A DNA stretch of 64,000 nt, taken from positions 124,001 through 188,000 of the forward strand of contig NZ_PTXL01000010.1 in assembly GCF_004343775.1 (NCBI RefSeq). The letters are read 5' to 3'. Both the position numbers and the translations under genes were made by a program. A model generated the notes under the pieces. It made no database searches and was not told where the DNA came from. It saw nothing but the letters and a program-made list of their open reading frames with translations. The DNA is from Burkholderia sp. SRS-46 (lineage in GTDB: Bacteria > Pseudomonadota > Gammaproteobacteria > Burkholderiales > Burkholderiaceae). Shown here piece after piece: positions 7,651 through 19,600 of this stretch; position 1 is the stretch's first letter, and every line of letters begins with the position of its first letter.

Positions 7651-10600
7651 TCAATACCTCGATGAGTTCTTGTTAAACCGAATCACATCATTGCCAACGG
7701 GAACAACCTGAGAGCTTCGCTGAGGCGATCCAGATATTTCCAGCAGCTGCATGATTTTCATGTCCGACGAACTCGCCCACGGCGTTCCACCTGGATGAGT
7801 GTGATAAATAAAAATACTGTCGTTGCGAATCGGGATGTCGACAGCGCCCTTCTCACCCGAGAACAAGAAGTATTGTCCGCCGCCGCCTCCCTTCCCCGGT
7901 CCAAGCTGATATGTCACTGCAAACTCGACGTTGTGTTTAACCGTCAAGGACTCCAACTGCGCTGGCGTAGGTCTAGCCGCGATCGGAACGCCTTCGCCAC
8001 CAGGCAATCCCTCGCCAACTCGCGCTCCATACAGAAGTCGCTCAACCGCCCCAACGTTAGCAAGGCCTCGCCGGATACTCGCGACCGAAGCACCAGCCCC
8101 ACCTCGTGGCGCCCAAAGAGCATCCAGCGGTCCGGCCGCATCAGCAACAAGCCCCGCATAGCTAGCGTTCCCCGTAGCCTGATAGGCGGCATTCGCCATC
8201 AACCCACCGATCGGTTGCGAATGTTGCGTCTCCATCAAACGCATAAATGCGGCATCTGAACCCGCGCGCGCAGTTGCGGCATCGAGCGGAACCAGCTTGG
8301 GTTGTCCGGCCAGCGGATCTAGTCGCGGCAGCGGATACGCCGACATCATCGCGTCAGTACGGGCCGACGAATTCTGTGCGAGTCGTCCAAACAGGTCGCC
8401 AGCATCCGCTACCTGCACACCTGGATTGGGTTCTCCCAATCGCAACTGGAAGGGTTCGCCAGCCAACGGCGTTGGCGCAACAGGCACGCCCATGCCCGGG
8501 CCATATAAGGTCGACGCACTGCTGTAAGTTGTCGGCGTCGTGTCGACCAGGCCACCGTACGCGCCATACAACAACGCGGCATTGCTGTACGCCGGCTCCG
8601 GCGCTACGAAGCCGCTACCAACGCCACCGAGCCCACCCGGCAGAATCTGTCCGCCGACCGCTGCGATCGCGTCTTGCGTGCGTCGTGTTGTCGAGTCGAC
8701 GGAGGCGGCCTGCACGTTGCTCGCCACCATATTGCCGACCGTGCTTGCCACCGCATCCGCCGCAATTGCTCCGATGTCACGCGAAAGGCTACCACCGCGC
8801 ACCAGTGTACTTGCAGCACCTGCAGTTACGCCAGAGGCTACAGAGCCGACAAACGGCGTTTGTCCGAGTGCAGTCTGCCCAACTGCGGACCCGGCACCGG
8901 CTGCAATAGCGCTTGCCGCGACGCTCGTCCAGTCGAAGCTGCGCTGTGCGCCCGTTATGACACCCAGCCCTTGGGTCATCACGGACCGTGCTGCGCCGGA
9001 AGCGACAGCGCTTCCGGTTTGGCCCAGACCGCTTTTCACAGCAGCCATGGCCGAAGACCCACCGAGTGCCGACATGCTACCAGCCGAGAATGCTGACAAC
9101 GCCACCCCGCCCCAATCCAGGCCGCGTTGCTGGCCGGCAGCGACCATCACGCCCTGGCTTGCGAGCGCGCCCACCGCGCCGCCAACGCCTGCAGCGACGA
9201 CGCCCGAGGCCGCACCCAACGCACCGCCTGTCACGCTTCCCGACAGCGTGGCCACGCCCAGACTGCCCAGCCCGCCGCCTGCTGTCGCGCCGGCCCCTGT
9301 CGCAGTCACACCCAGCAACCCGGATGTCGCACCTGCCGTGTACACCGTCGCGACGACCGCCACCACAATGGCAATGATCGACAGGAAGCCGCCGCACCCT
9401 CCTGGTCCTGGCGGCGGCGGTGGCGCCGGCAGGGTCGGCTGCGTATCCCCAATCGCCTTGCCCGGATCGTAGGGCTTGAACGTCGTCGACGTATTGTGGA
9501 CGTTCGTTACCTTGTTCGGGACAGTCAGCAATTGCCCTGGGCGCAATTCGTCGCCGCCCTTCAGGCCATTCGCGTCCGCAAGGATATACCACAGACTCGA
9601 ATCTCCCCAAAGCGCCGACGCGATCGACTTCAGCGTTTCCCCGTCGCGCACCGTCCATTGCCCAGGGCTCGTCGCCGGATACACACCATTGATGGCCATG
9701 TAGTTCTCGTCGAAGTCCGCAGTGCTGACCGGCGTGAACACACGGTACTGATTCTCGCTTCCTTTCCCAAGCTTTCCGGCCAACTCCTGCATGTAGTCGA
9801 CCCGATCGATCCCATCGTTCCCCTGGTTCCCAACCCGGTTTCCGTTCAGGTAGTAGTAGTTGTGCTTGCGGTCCCCCTCCGCCCCCATGATCCGGCCGTT
9901 TGCGTCGACGCTGACGCCTCTCAGCTCGTCACGCCGCTGCACCTGACCGCGAAGATCCGTCCAGTACTGAAACGCCCGCGCCTTGCCGGGGTCGTTGCCG
10001 CCGTCGTCATAGGTGCTCTTCAGGTTGCCATTCGCGTCGTAATTAAAGTACGACGATGCTGGCCGCCAACCCGGCGCGTTCGGATTCGATGCCTGCGTCG
10101 TAATCTGCGACTGCTTTGCGCTGTCCCACCATTCATACGTATAAGTCGAAACCGTCCGGGTGTTGCTCGCGTCGTCCGGGTTCGTCTCGACGCGCGTCAA
10201 CGTGCCGTCGGCCATCCGCGTATAGACGGACGTCACCCGGTTGAGATTGTCGCGTTCCTGCTTCTGAATGCTATCCGCGTCCCAGCTGCGCTCGACGGAC
10301 GTCACCACCTTGCCGGTCGCCGCATCGCGCTCAACCGTTCCCGTCACCCGACCCAGCAAATCGTTCGTGCGTTGCTGAACGACAATATCGTTGACGCTCT
10401 GGGTTTCCAGATAACCGTTCGCATCGTACGTATAGCGCTCGGTTCGACCGTCCTTCGCATACGTGGCCAATACCCGCTCGCCTGCGGCGTTGTAGCCGAG
10501 CTGCACCCCCTCTTCGCCGCGTGCCCCATTCACGATCCGCACGCTCTTGTCGTTCGGATCGGTCGCCGGTGCCGCCGACAAGCCCCCCATCGAAACCGTG

Positions 10601-13600
10601 AAGCGATTCAGCGCGTCGTACTCGTACCAATAGTCTTGAGTTCGTTCATGATGGCCGACCAGGTCCGTGTACTTGGCCAACATGCGCCGACGGTTGCCCA
10701 CCGCGTCATACTCGTAGTACACCTTATAAGTGTCGTCTTCGATTGCGGTGACGCGATTCAGGGCGTCATACTTGACTTGCGACTGGGCGAAGACATAGGC
10801 ATCTCCGAAGTTCGAGAAATACTCCGCCGTCCGGTTTCCATCCCCATCGTATTCATAGAGCGACTGTGTCTTCGTCGCGTTGTCGACAATCGAACGAACG
10901 AGGCCATTGCTGTAATACGAATAGTCGACGTTCTGCCCGCTGGTGCCGGTTTGTTTCGTGACCAGGCCAGCCCAGTCGTAGGTGTATTGGAAAACGTGGC
11001 CACCCAGATCCGTATGCTGGGTCACTCGCCCGAACTGATCGGTTTCATCAACCGTCTTCATGCCGTTTGCGTTGGTCGTCGTGCGGGCCCAGCCGCCCAT
11101 CGCCGCCGTCCCCAACGAGCGGATGTTCGACGCCCACCGATAGTCGTACTGTACCGTCCGACCCGCCGCGCTGACGGTCTTGGTAATCCGGCCGTCGGCA
11201 TCGTAATAGGTGCGCTCGCGGCCACCCAATGCGTCGACATGCGCGACGCGCCGGTCCAGCGCGTCATACTCGTAGCGGTCGATACTACGCTTACCGTTCG
11301 CCAGCACTGGACGGTCGACCTCGATCAGTCGATTGCGGGCGTCATAGATGTAATCGGTTCGTCGCCCGAGTTCATCCAGCGTTGTCCGCAGGTTCCCGAA
11401 GCCGTCGTACTGAGATACCTTGCTATAGCCCAACGCATCCCATGACTTGGCCACCGCTGGCTTGGCGGTACCGTAGTTCCATTGCTGCGTCGTCAGGTTG
11501 CCGTTCGCGTCCTTCATCCCGATCAGGTTGCCTGTCAGGTCGTAGTAGAAACGCGTTTCGGGCTCGACTTCGATCTTCGCGCCATTTGTAAGTGTGACGC
11601 TGACCTTGGGTTCCCGCTTGAGCGTGAGGAGACCCATGGTGTTATACGACGACGCTGTCCAGTTGCCGCGACCGTCACGTTCCGCCGATACCTCGCGAAA
11701 CGCATTGTGCTGCTGCAAGCGGTCGATCGTCATATCCTTCGCGGTCTGATCGATCACGCCGACAATGTCGACGTTCGTCACCGGGTTGTTGCGCGTGCCC
11801 GTCAGGAAGTAGCTCTGACGCTCGCTCAGCACCTTGCCGCTGGCGTCCTTGGCCACGTAGCGGTACTCGAACTCCGCGCGCGTCGACAACGCCGACGCAT
11901 CGAGAATGAAGCGTCCGGATGCATCGCGCTTGAGCGTCACCTCCGTGAACGGTCGGTCATACGCATGATCCTTCACCGTCGATTGCCGGTAATAGAGCAC
12001 GAGCTCCGTGGCTTCCGCCAGCGGCTTGCCGTCCGCGCCAGTCGGCTTGAATTCGAACATGCTGGGTCGCTCGCTGCCTTTCAGCATGACCTGCATGTTG
12101 CCTGCCATCCCCACGGAGATGTCGCCCGCACCCATCGCCACGGGCTGGCCCGCCGCGTCGTACGCGGTGTACTTGATCGCGTAGCCATATGGTTGACCGG
12201 GTTGCGGCACCATGCCGCTCGCCTTGACGTCCCACGTAAATTCACCGTTCCCCAGGCGCGTCACACGTTCGTAACGGGTCGTCCCGTTCTGCTCCCAGGA
12301 CACCATGATGTAGTCAGTGTCGGCAGGCTGAGAATGGAATACGACCGTCGACTTCAGGTCGGCCAAATAGCCGATGGTGAACGACGGCGACGCCTGGTCA
12401 CCCGACAAGCCAACTGTTCCGATCGTGGTATCGAGCTTCTGGCCGCTTGCGGCATAAAGATCGATCTGCAGGTCCAAGTTACCCGGCTTGTAACCCGACA
12501 GATCGATCCCGAACGCACCGGTAACCGGATCGCGCCATAGCGTCCGTTCTTCGTTCCAGACCATTACGCCCTGCTGGCGAACTTTCACGACGATATGATC
12601 GGCCAGATGCAGCGCGGAATCGCGCGCCGAAAAGAGATTCAGGGTCCGTGGCGAGGTCCAGATATAGTTGCCCGATGCATCGGCCAGGAAGCCCGCACGG
12701 CTGCTTTCCTGATCGACGGGGATCGGCTCGGGCGTCATGGTGGAACTTCCGCTGTGTTCGACGTGAGCTCGATAACCGTCACGGCGCAACAATGTACCGG
12801 CCTCACGCCCGTCGCTGCCGTCCGAAACAGCCATGAAGATCATCTCGTAGTCGCCATCGGGCAAACTGCCTAAATCGACACTGAACGAATTGGGTTGACT
12901 GCCAGGGGACTTCTGCAACTGCTGGAAAGTTGAGTTTGAACCCGCTGGGCGATAATAAAGCGCGCCTCGAGCACCATCCGGAAGAGAGTGCTGCGCCAAC
13001 GTGAACTTGTTTTTCGCGGTACTCAGTTCGAAAAACGCATCCCCGTCCTTCCTCGGCGTAAACACCGTTCGATCGTCGACGATGTTCAACATCGAAACAC
13101 GTTGAGTAGTCGAGCCGATCATTTCGGGCGGGCCGTTGCCACTTTTCGACTTTGCGTAGAACTCCACCGTGTATTCGAAGAACGCATCATTTGGGAAGCG
13201 CGTAAAGACACGGTTGATCGGGATCGTCGCCGATCCGCCATCAGACGGCAATACGGTGGTCAAATTACCTCTCTCTGGTTTGTAACTGGTATCGCCCACT
13301 TGCCACGAAACCCGCGCCTCGAGATCATAAGCACCGTATCGCCCCTTGAGATCGGGCAATGCCAAATCGATTGAATTAATAGTAAATGGGACCGCCATCC
13401 ACATGCCATGGGGAGTCCAATTCAACCCGACCATCGCCCGCTGAGGGAACACCAGCTGGCTCGTTGGCACGCTCAGATAGACAAGCGACTCCTCCGTTCT
13501 CGCAGGGTTGCCTATCTGAACGCTGCCAGATTCCGGCATCACGAGGTCGATTTTTTGATCCGTTGATCCGACCAATTCCGCACTACTGCCACCGCCTTTA

Positions 13601-16600
13601 GGTGTGGCATAGATTTCAAGCTTATATTTAAACTGAATATTATTAAGGAACTTAGTGCCTAAGACAAAGTCCTGAATAGATTCAAGCCCCAGGGGAATCT
13701 TGGCTGCCCCGCCGTGTGACGGCAGGACCGCGGTCAGATTTCCTACCCGAGGGGCGCTACCGTTGTCTTCCGTTAATTCCCATGACACGCGCGCTTCCAG
13801 ATTGTATTCGCCACTGAGATCCTGAAGCCGCAGATCAATAGAGTCGATGGAATAACGCTTACCAGGGCCCAGCGCAATCCCCGGAGTCCAATTCAATGCG
13901 AACGCAGCAGGGCCAATTCCAGCCGTACTCCCCTCGAAAATTGAGCCGGACTCGATGGGTTGCGCTGGCCCAGGTACTGGGCGGTTCCGTTTTTCGATCC
14001 ATCCACCGATGCTCAGTTGCGTATTCGCAAACACCCCGCCGTCAATCGGAATATCGACCGGACTGAAACTGATGCGCGGCACGCTCCCCGACGTCTTCGG
14101 CTGACGAATCTGAATGACCTGGTTTCGCGCGTCGTAGCGCGTAAAAGTCTGCATCATGTCGGTCCGTTGGAGCAGTTTCTCCAGATCCTGTCCCGTCGCG
14201 ACCACCAGCCCGCGCAGGTCCGTCCCCATGGACTCGACTTTCAGCGTCGCATTGCCATTGCGGTCATGCATGTACAAATGCGAGATGCCGTCATTGAAGT
14301 TCGAGCGGACCACCCAACCCGCATTGTTGTAGTCGGTATATTCCTGCCATTCGCCGTTCGGACCACCGCCATTCGTACGTCGCCCTGTCAATTCGCCATA
14401 CACGTTGTAGCGCAGCTCGATGGACGTCCCTGTCAAATTCGGGGTCCCCGAGGTTCGCCCGACCGCGTTCGTGCTGCGAGCCACTTCGCGATTCGATGCG
14501 TCGTAGCGGATGTCGGTATTCAGCTGTCGCTCCACCCCGTCCGCATCGCGGTACGCAATTCGCGTTTGCGTGACGTTGCCGGCGGTGTCGTACGAATAAT
14601 ATGTCGCTTGCCCTTGTTGATCGGTGACGTGCTCGACCTGCTTCGTGCCTTTGTAATACGTGTACGTATAGACGTGATTCGGCGTCCCATCTCCGGCCGA
14701 CACGCTTTCGTTGATCACATTGTCTATACCGTCGTAGGTAAACGTCGTCGTCGTTCGGACCAGTCGCCCCTTGTAGTCGGCGAATTGCGGCGAAGTCTGG
14801 GCGGTTTGCCGCCCCACTGCGTCATATTGAAAGCCGTACTCTTGGCCATTTGCATCCACTTTACGAAGCAGGTGCCCTTCGCCATCGTAGGCATACTGTG
14901 TCGTCGCATTGCCGAATGATTGCGCAAGCTTTCCATTGCCGTCCACGGTCGCGGACTGCACGTTCAAACGAGTCTCGCTTGTCTTACGACCGTTGCGATC
15001 CCACGTGTATTCCGTAATGCGATCGTCGTCGCTACGCGGCCAGGAAGCGATAAGCGACGCACCCAGAGATGGATTTGCCGTCACCGGATCCGGGTAGGGC
15101 TTTGCGAACCGGATCTCCCGTGTGACGTCGCCTCGCTCGTTGAGCGTGTAGGCAGTACCAAAGCCTTTGGCGTCGATTTCCAGCGTCTTCTTGCCACTGC
15201 CGTTGTAGAAGAACAAGGTACGACCACCCGCCGGATCCGTCTTCGCGATCATCGCGCCGCGCCCGTCGTATTCCCATCGGGTCACGAGTTCGCTACCGGA
15301 CGTGATGAAATACTCGCCGCGCTGATCCTCGCCTGCGGTCGGATCGAAATACCCGGTTGCAACGTTTATCACGCGGGATTCGATCAAACGCCCACTCGCG
15401 TCGTACACCGTGCGCGTTTCGCGCACATTGCTCGGGTCGACGGGTACTGGCGGCTGCGATCCTTGTGTCGGTTTGACAGGATCACCGAAAATCCGGGTAC
15501 TCGTCACATTGCCCGCAGCGTCATACTTCCATAGCGTGAGCGTACCCGTTGGACTGACCTCACCCGTCCGCCGATTCGCGGCGTCGTAGTACCACGTCGT
15601 GACCTTGCCGCCCACATCGTATTGCGCTGTCAGGTTGCCCCGAACGTCGTAAGCGAAAGCCTTCGACGTCACCGGATTGACGGTTGTACCAGAAACAGCC
15701 GAAGTCGTTTCGGTATATCGACGACCCAACATGTCGTAGCTGTAGGACGTCGTGGTTTGTTCCGGTAATCCTTCGGCCCGCGTCAACGACGTGACATTCC
15801 CCCACAGGTCATATTGATAGCGGTTGACGACAGGCTTACCCCCTGAAGTAACGGGCAAGGTCTCGGTGACCAACCGCCCCAGGCTGTCATAGGTATAGCT
15901 GAACACACTACCGAGTTTGTTCGTACGCCGGATACGATAGCCCAGCCCGTTGTACTCGTAGCTTTCGCCATGACCTTCCGCGTCGGTCGATTTGATCAGG
16001 CGGCCAACCTTGTCATATTCCATTCGGGTGACCGCATCCGCAACGTCACTCGGAGGCAGGATCGCGGACAGATCCGATTTCCACCCGTCCTGCTTCCAAG
16101 CATCGTCCGATGCACCTGATCTTGCCAATCGGTAGTCGGTGACCTGTGTGACGTCGCCGAAGCCATTGTATTGCGTGCCGACGACCCAATTGTCCGGACT
16201 GACCTGAGCAATCAGGCGATTGAGCTTGTCATAGAACTTCACCGTCGTTGCCGACAACGGATCGGTCACAACGACCTGATTGCCAAATGCGTCATATCGA
16301 TATCGTGTCGTATTGTGTAGCGCATCGACTTTTTCGATTAGTTGTCCGACAGCATCGTATGCCTGCGTGCTCGAATAAGCCTGTTGCAGAACACGCTTCT
16401 GATCCTCGGAGAGCTGGGCAGCGGTTAATGCCTTGCCGGCCTTATCCACCAAGCCACGCGCCTGCCGTTCCGCGAGTGCCCAGGTGGTGTCCTGTTGCGC
16501 TAGCTCGACGCCTCGTGCATCAGTCGCGGCGATCTGACGGCCGGCTGCGTCATAGGCGTATCGTGTCGTCGTGGCCTGTGCCGTTCCGTACGCCTGCGTT

Positions 16601-19600
16601 TTTTCGATCAAGTTGCCTGCTAGGTCATAGACCGCATGCGTCGTTGACTGTTGACTTGTTCCTGGCGCGACGACTGTATTGATGGCCCGGCCAAGTGCAT
16701 CGAGTTCATAGCGTGTCGAGGTACCAATGGCATCGATCGTTTCGCACAGACGCCCAGCACTATCGTATCTATACCCTGTTGACGACGCGTAAATAGTGGA
16801 AGCCAGGACCTTCTTCAGATCCTCTATCGTCCATGCTTTGACTGCAGCCAGATTCGGACCGACGTAGCGCAATATCGCAAACTGACGTCCGGTAACATCG
16901 TACTTGTGTTCGATTACATGGCCGACCGCATCGACAGTGAAACGCACTCGATCACTGGAGTCATAAAACGTCTTCGAAACCCTGACGTTCGAAATTTCGG
17001 TGTCGGGTACACCCCAGGTCGCCATTATGCTCGTCAGCGCCGGAAGGTCCGGATCGTCATTTGCCGTATAGCGACGGGTGGCGTATTGCACGCGACTCGT
17101 TACGTTGCCATGCGGATTGTAGGAAATCCTCGTCACGAATCCTTCGGCATCGATTACCGCTGCCTGGCGATTTGTGTTGTCGTAAACCACTCGGGTGATA
17201 CGCGTGGCAGCACGCGCAGCGTCATCCAGCCTTACCAGCTCATTCGCCACGGCTTGCGGCGTCATTCGACTGGATACGGTGATCGGACCGCCGTAAGCGA
17301 TCGTACGGATAACATTGCCACTCGCGTCGTAGACTTGCTCCTTTACATAGCCTAAGGCATTGATGGCATAGCGCATGCGACCGTCACGGTCGTAGACGTT
17401 GTATTCGACTTCGTCCTGCTTCGATCGCGAAATCAGCCCTGACAGTTGCGTGTGCGTCAACTTTTCCGGCAGGTTAGATACATTCAGCGGAATTGCAAAT
17501 GTTTCTCGCGTCAGAATCCGCCCTTCGGCATCCCGTTCGAAATGAACCGCCGCTCCAGCGGGGCCCACAATCCACGTCTGCCGGCCTTCGGTATCGTAGA
17601 CATAGTGCGTCACACCTCCCAACGCATTGGTCTCGGCCACCATATTGCCAACACCGTCATAGGCATAGCGAGTCGCAATGTTCAGGCCCGCCGGATCGAT
17701 CGTTCGTTCAATCAATCGGCCCACACCGTCATAGCTATTCCGCGTCACCTTCGCGCTTTCGGTACCCGTACCCTCAGTCGTGGTCAATACCTTCCCGGTC
17801 GCGTCATACGTGAAAGTCGTGGTGAGTTTCAAGCCATTTGGGTCGACAATCACCGTAATGGCGCGACCATTCAGGTCGTAGCGCGTATCCGTCACCACTC
17901 CCGTTGGTTCGGTTGTTCGGATCTTCTGACCCTTCGCATCAAATTCATAGCGTGTCGTCGTTGGACGCTCCCCGAACCCCTCCGAATTGGCACGCGTTAT
18001 GACACGTCCCGCCGCATCGAACTCGTAAATGATGGTCACATTCTGCGAGTCACTTTCCGCGTACAGTCTTCCCGACGTATCATGCTGGTACAAATGAATA
18101 TTGGCGGCGTCGGAAGATTTCACCAAGCGGCCATCTCGGTCATATTCGTGCGTAACCGTATTGCCACGCCCATCGACAATTGCGATTTCCTGTCCTGCTT
18201 CATTATATTTCGTTATGCAGACGATGCCTTCTGGTGTCGTCATTGTGGTTTGACGATTCTTTGCATCGTATGCGTAGCGCGTTGTATTCCCGAGGCGGTC
18301 CGTGCGCGTTAATACGTTGTCGAACGCATCGTATGTCATACGCGTCTGACCCATGCCATCCGTCACGACGACTTTTCGGCCGTTTCGGTCGTACTCCGTA
18401 CTGCGCGTCATGCCATTCGCATCGACCGACTGAACCAGTCGGCCAAACGCGTCGTAGACCGCCTTCGTGATCAGATTCAGGCCCGTCGGATCCATTGCCT
18501 GCCTGACCTGATGTCCGACACGGTCATAGTCGTATGCGATGACCTGCCGCACGCCGTTCGCCACGTCCTGCGAACGCGACTTCACATCGCCGAACGTGTC
18601 ATAGGCAAAATCAGTCGCGTAGCCCATCGAGTCGACCTGTTTGGTCAATCGCCCCGCGGTACTGTAGGTGAAGCGGGTTCGGGACGCATCGGCGTTGTAC
18701 AGCGCGGCAAATGAATTGGCGAGATCGACACTAATCAGTCCGCCCTTCAGCTTGGAAAGGGTAGCCGCCGGAAGCCGTACGGCATAGACCGTGGTCTGCT
18801 CGATGTTGCCGAATGCGTCACGACGATGACCGACAACTTCGCCAGCGGGATTCACTGTGTTCACGACATTGCCATTGGCGTCGTAGTAATAGAACGTCGT
18901 GAGCTTGTTCACATCGGTCATCGATACCCGCAATCCCGCGGCGTCGTATGCGTATTTCACACCCCATTGATTCCAGACGCCGTCGATTGCGGCCTGCGTC
19001 GCATACGGCCCGAGATCCGCGAGCGCCGCACTGCCTTCCCCCGTCAACTGCCAGACAAGCCGCCCCTGCGCGTCATAGCGATTGGTAGTCGTGCGCCCCG
19101 CCACCGTCTGGCTAACCACGCGGCCCATCTTGTCGTAGGTATATGTCGCGGCGCTCGTACCGGTGACTGAGGACGTGGTTCGCCCCAGCAGCCGGTTCAT
19201 GGCATCGTATGAATACGTCGTCTGCTCGACCTGGCCCAGCGGCTTCGCCGTGGCGAGCAACACCGCGGGTTCCAGCATGAAGCTCGCCTCGACCACCGGC
19301 CGCGAGCCGCGAATGTCCGGCTGCCCCCCGTTCCTGGAAAGCACCACGTCGTTGAGCCGCACCTCCCTCACGCTGACCGTCTCGCCCGTAGATGCGCGCC
19401 GGAAGTCGACCGTATGCCCCTCTAGCTGCTTCAGGTCGGTCGCCGTGACCGAATAGGCATTGAAGCCTGCACCATCGAGCGTCACCGAACCCATCTTGCG
19501 GCCGTCAACCCAGACCTCTACGACGCTCCCCACGGCGCCACTTGCCTGGAACGTCACCGGCAGGGACAGCAGTGCCTTGTCGACCGGCATCATCGTGATC

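Noticed and set aside
9127..11445. 772-codon open frame on the plus strand
   Set aside because: It is antisense to the Rhs gene; composition (Arg, His, Val) is that of a codon-shadow frame and no domain is visible.
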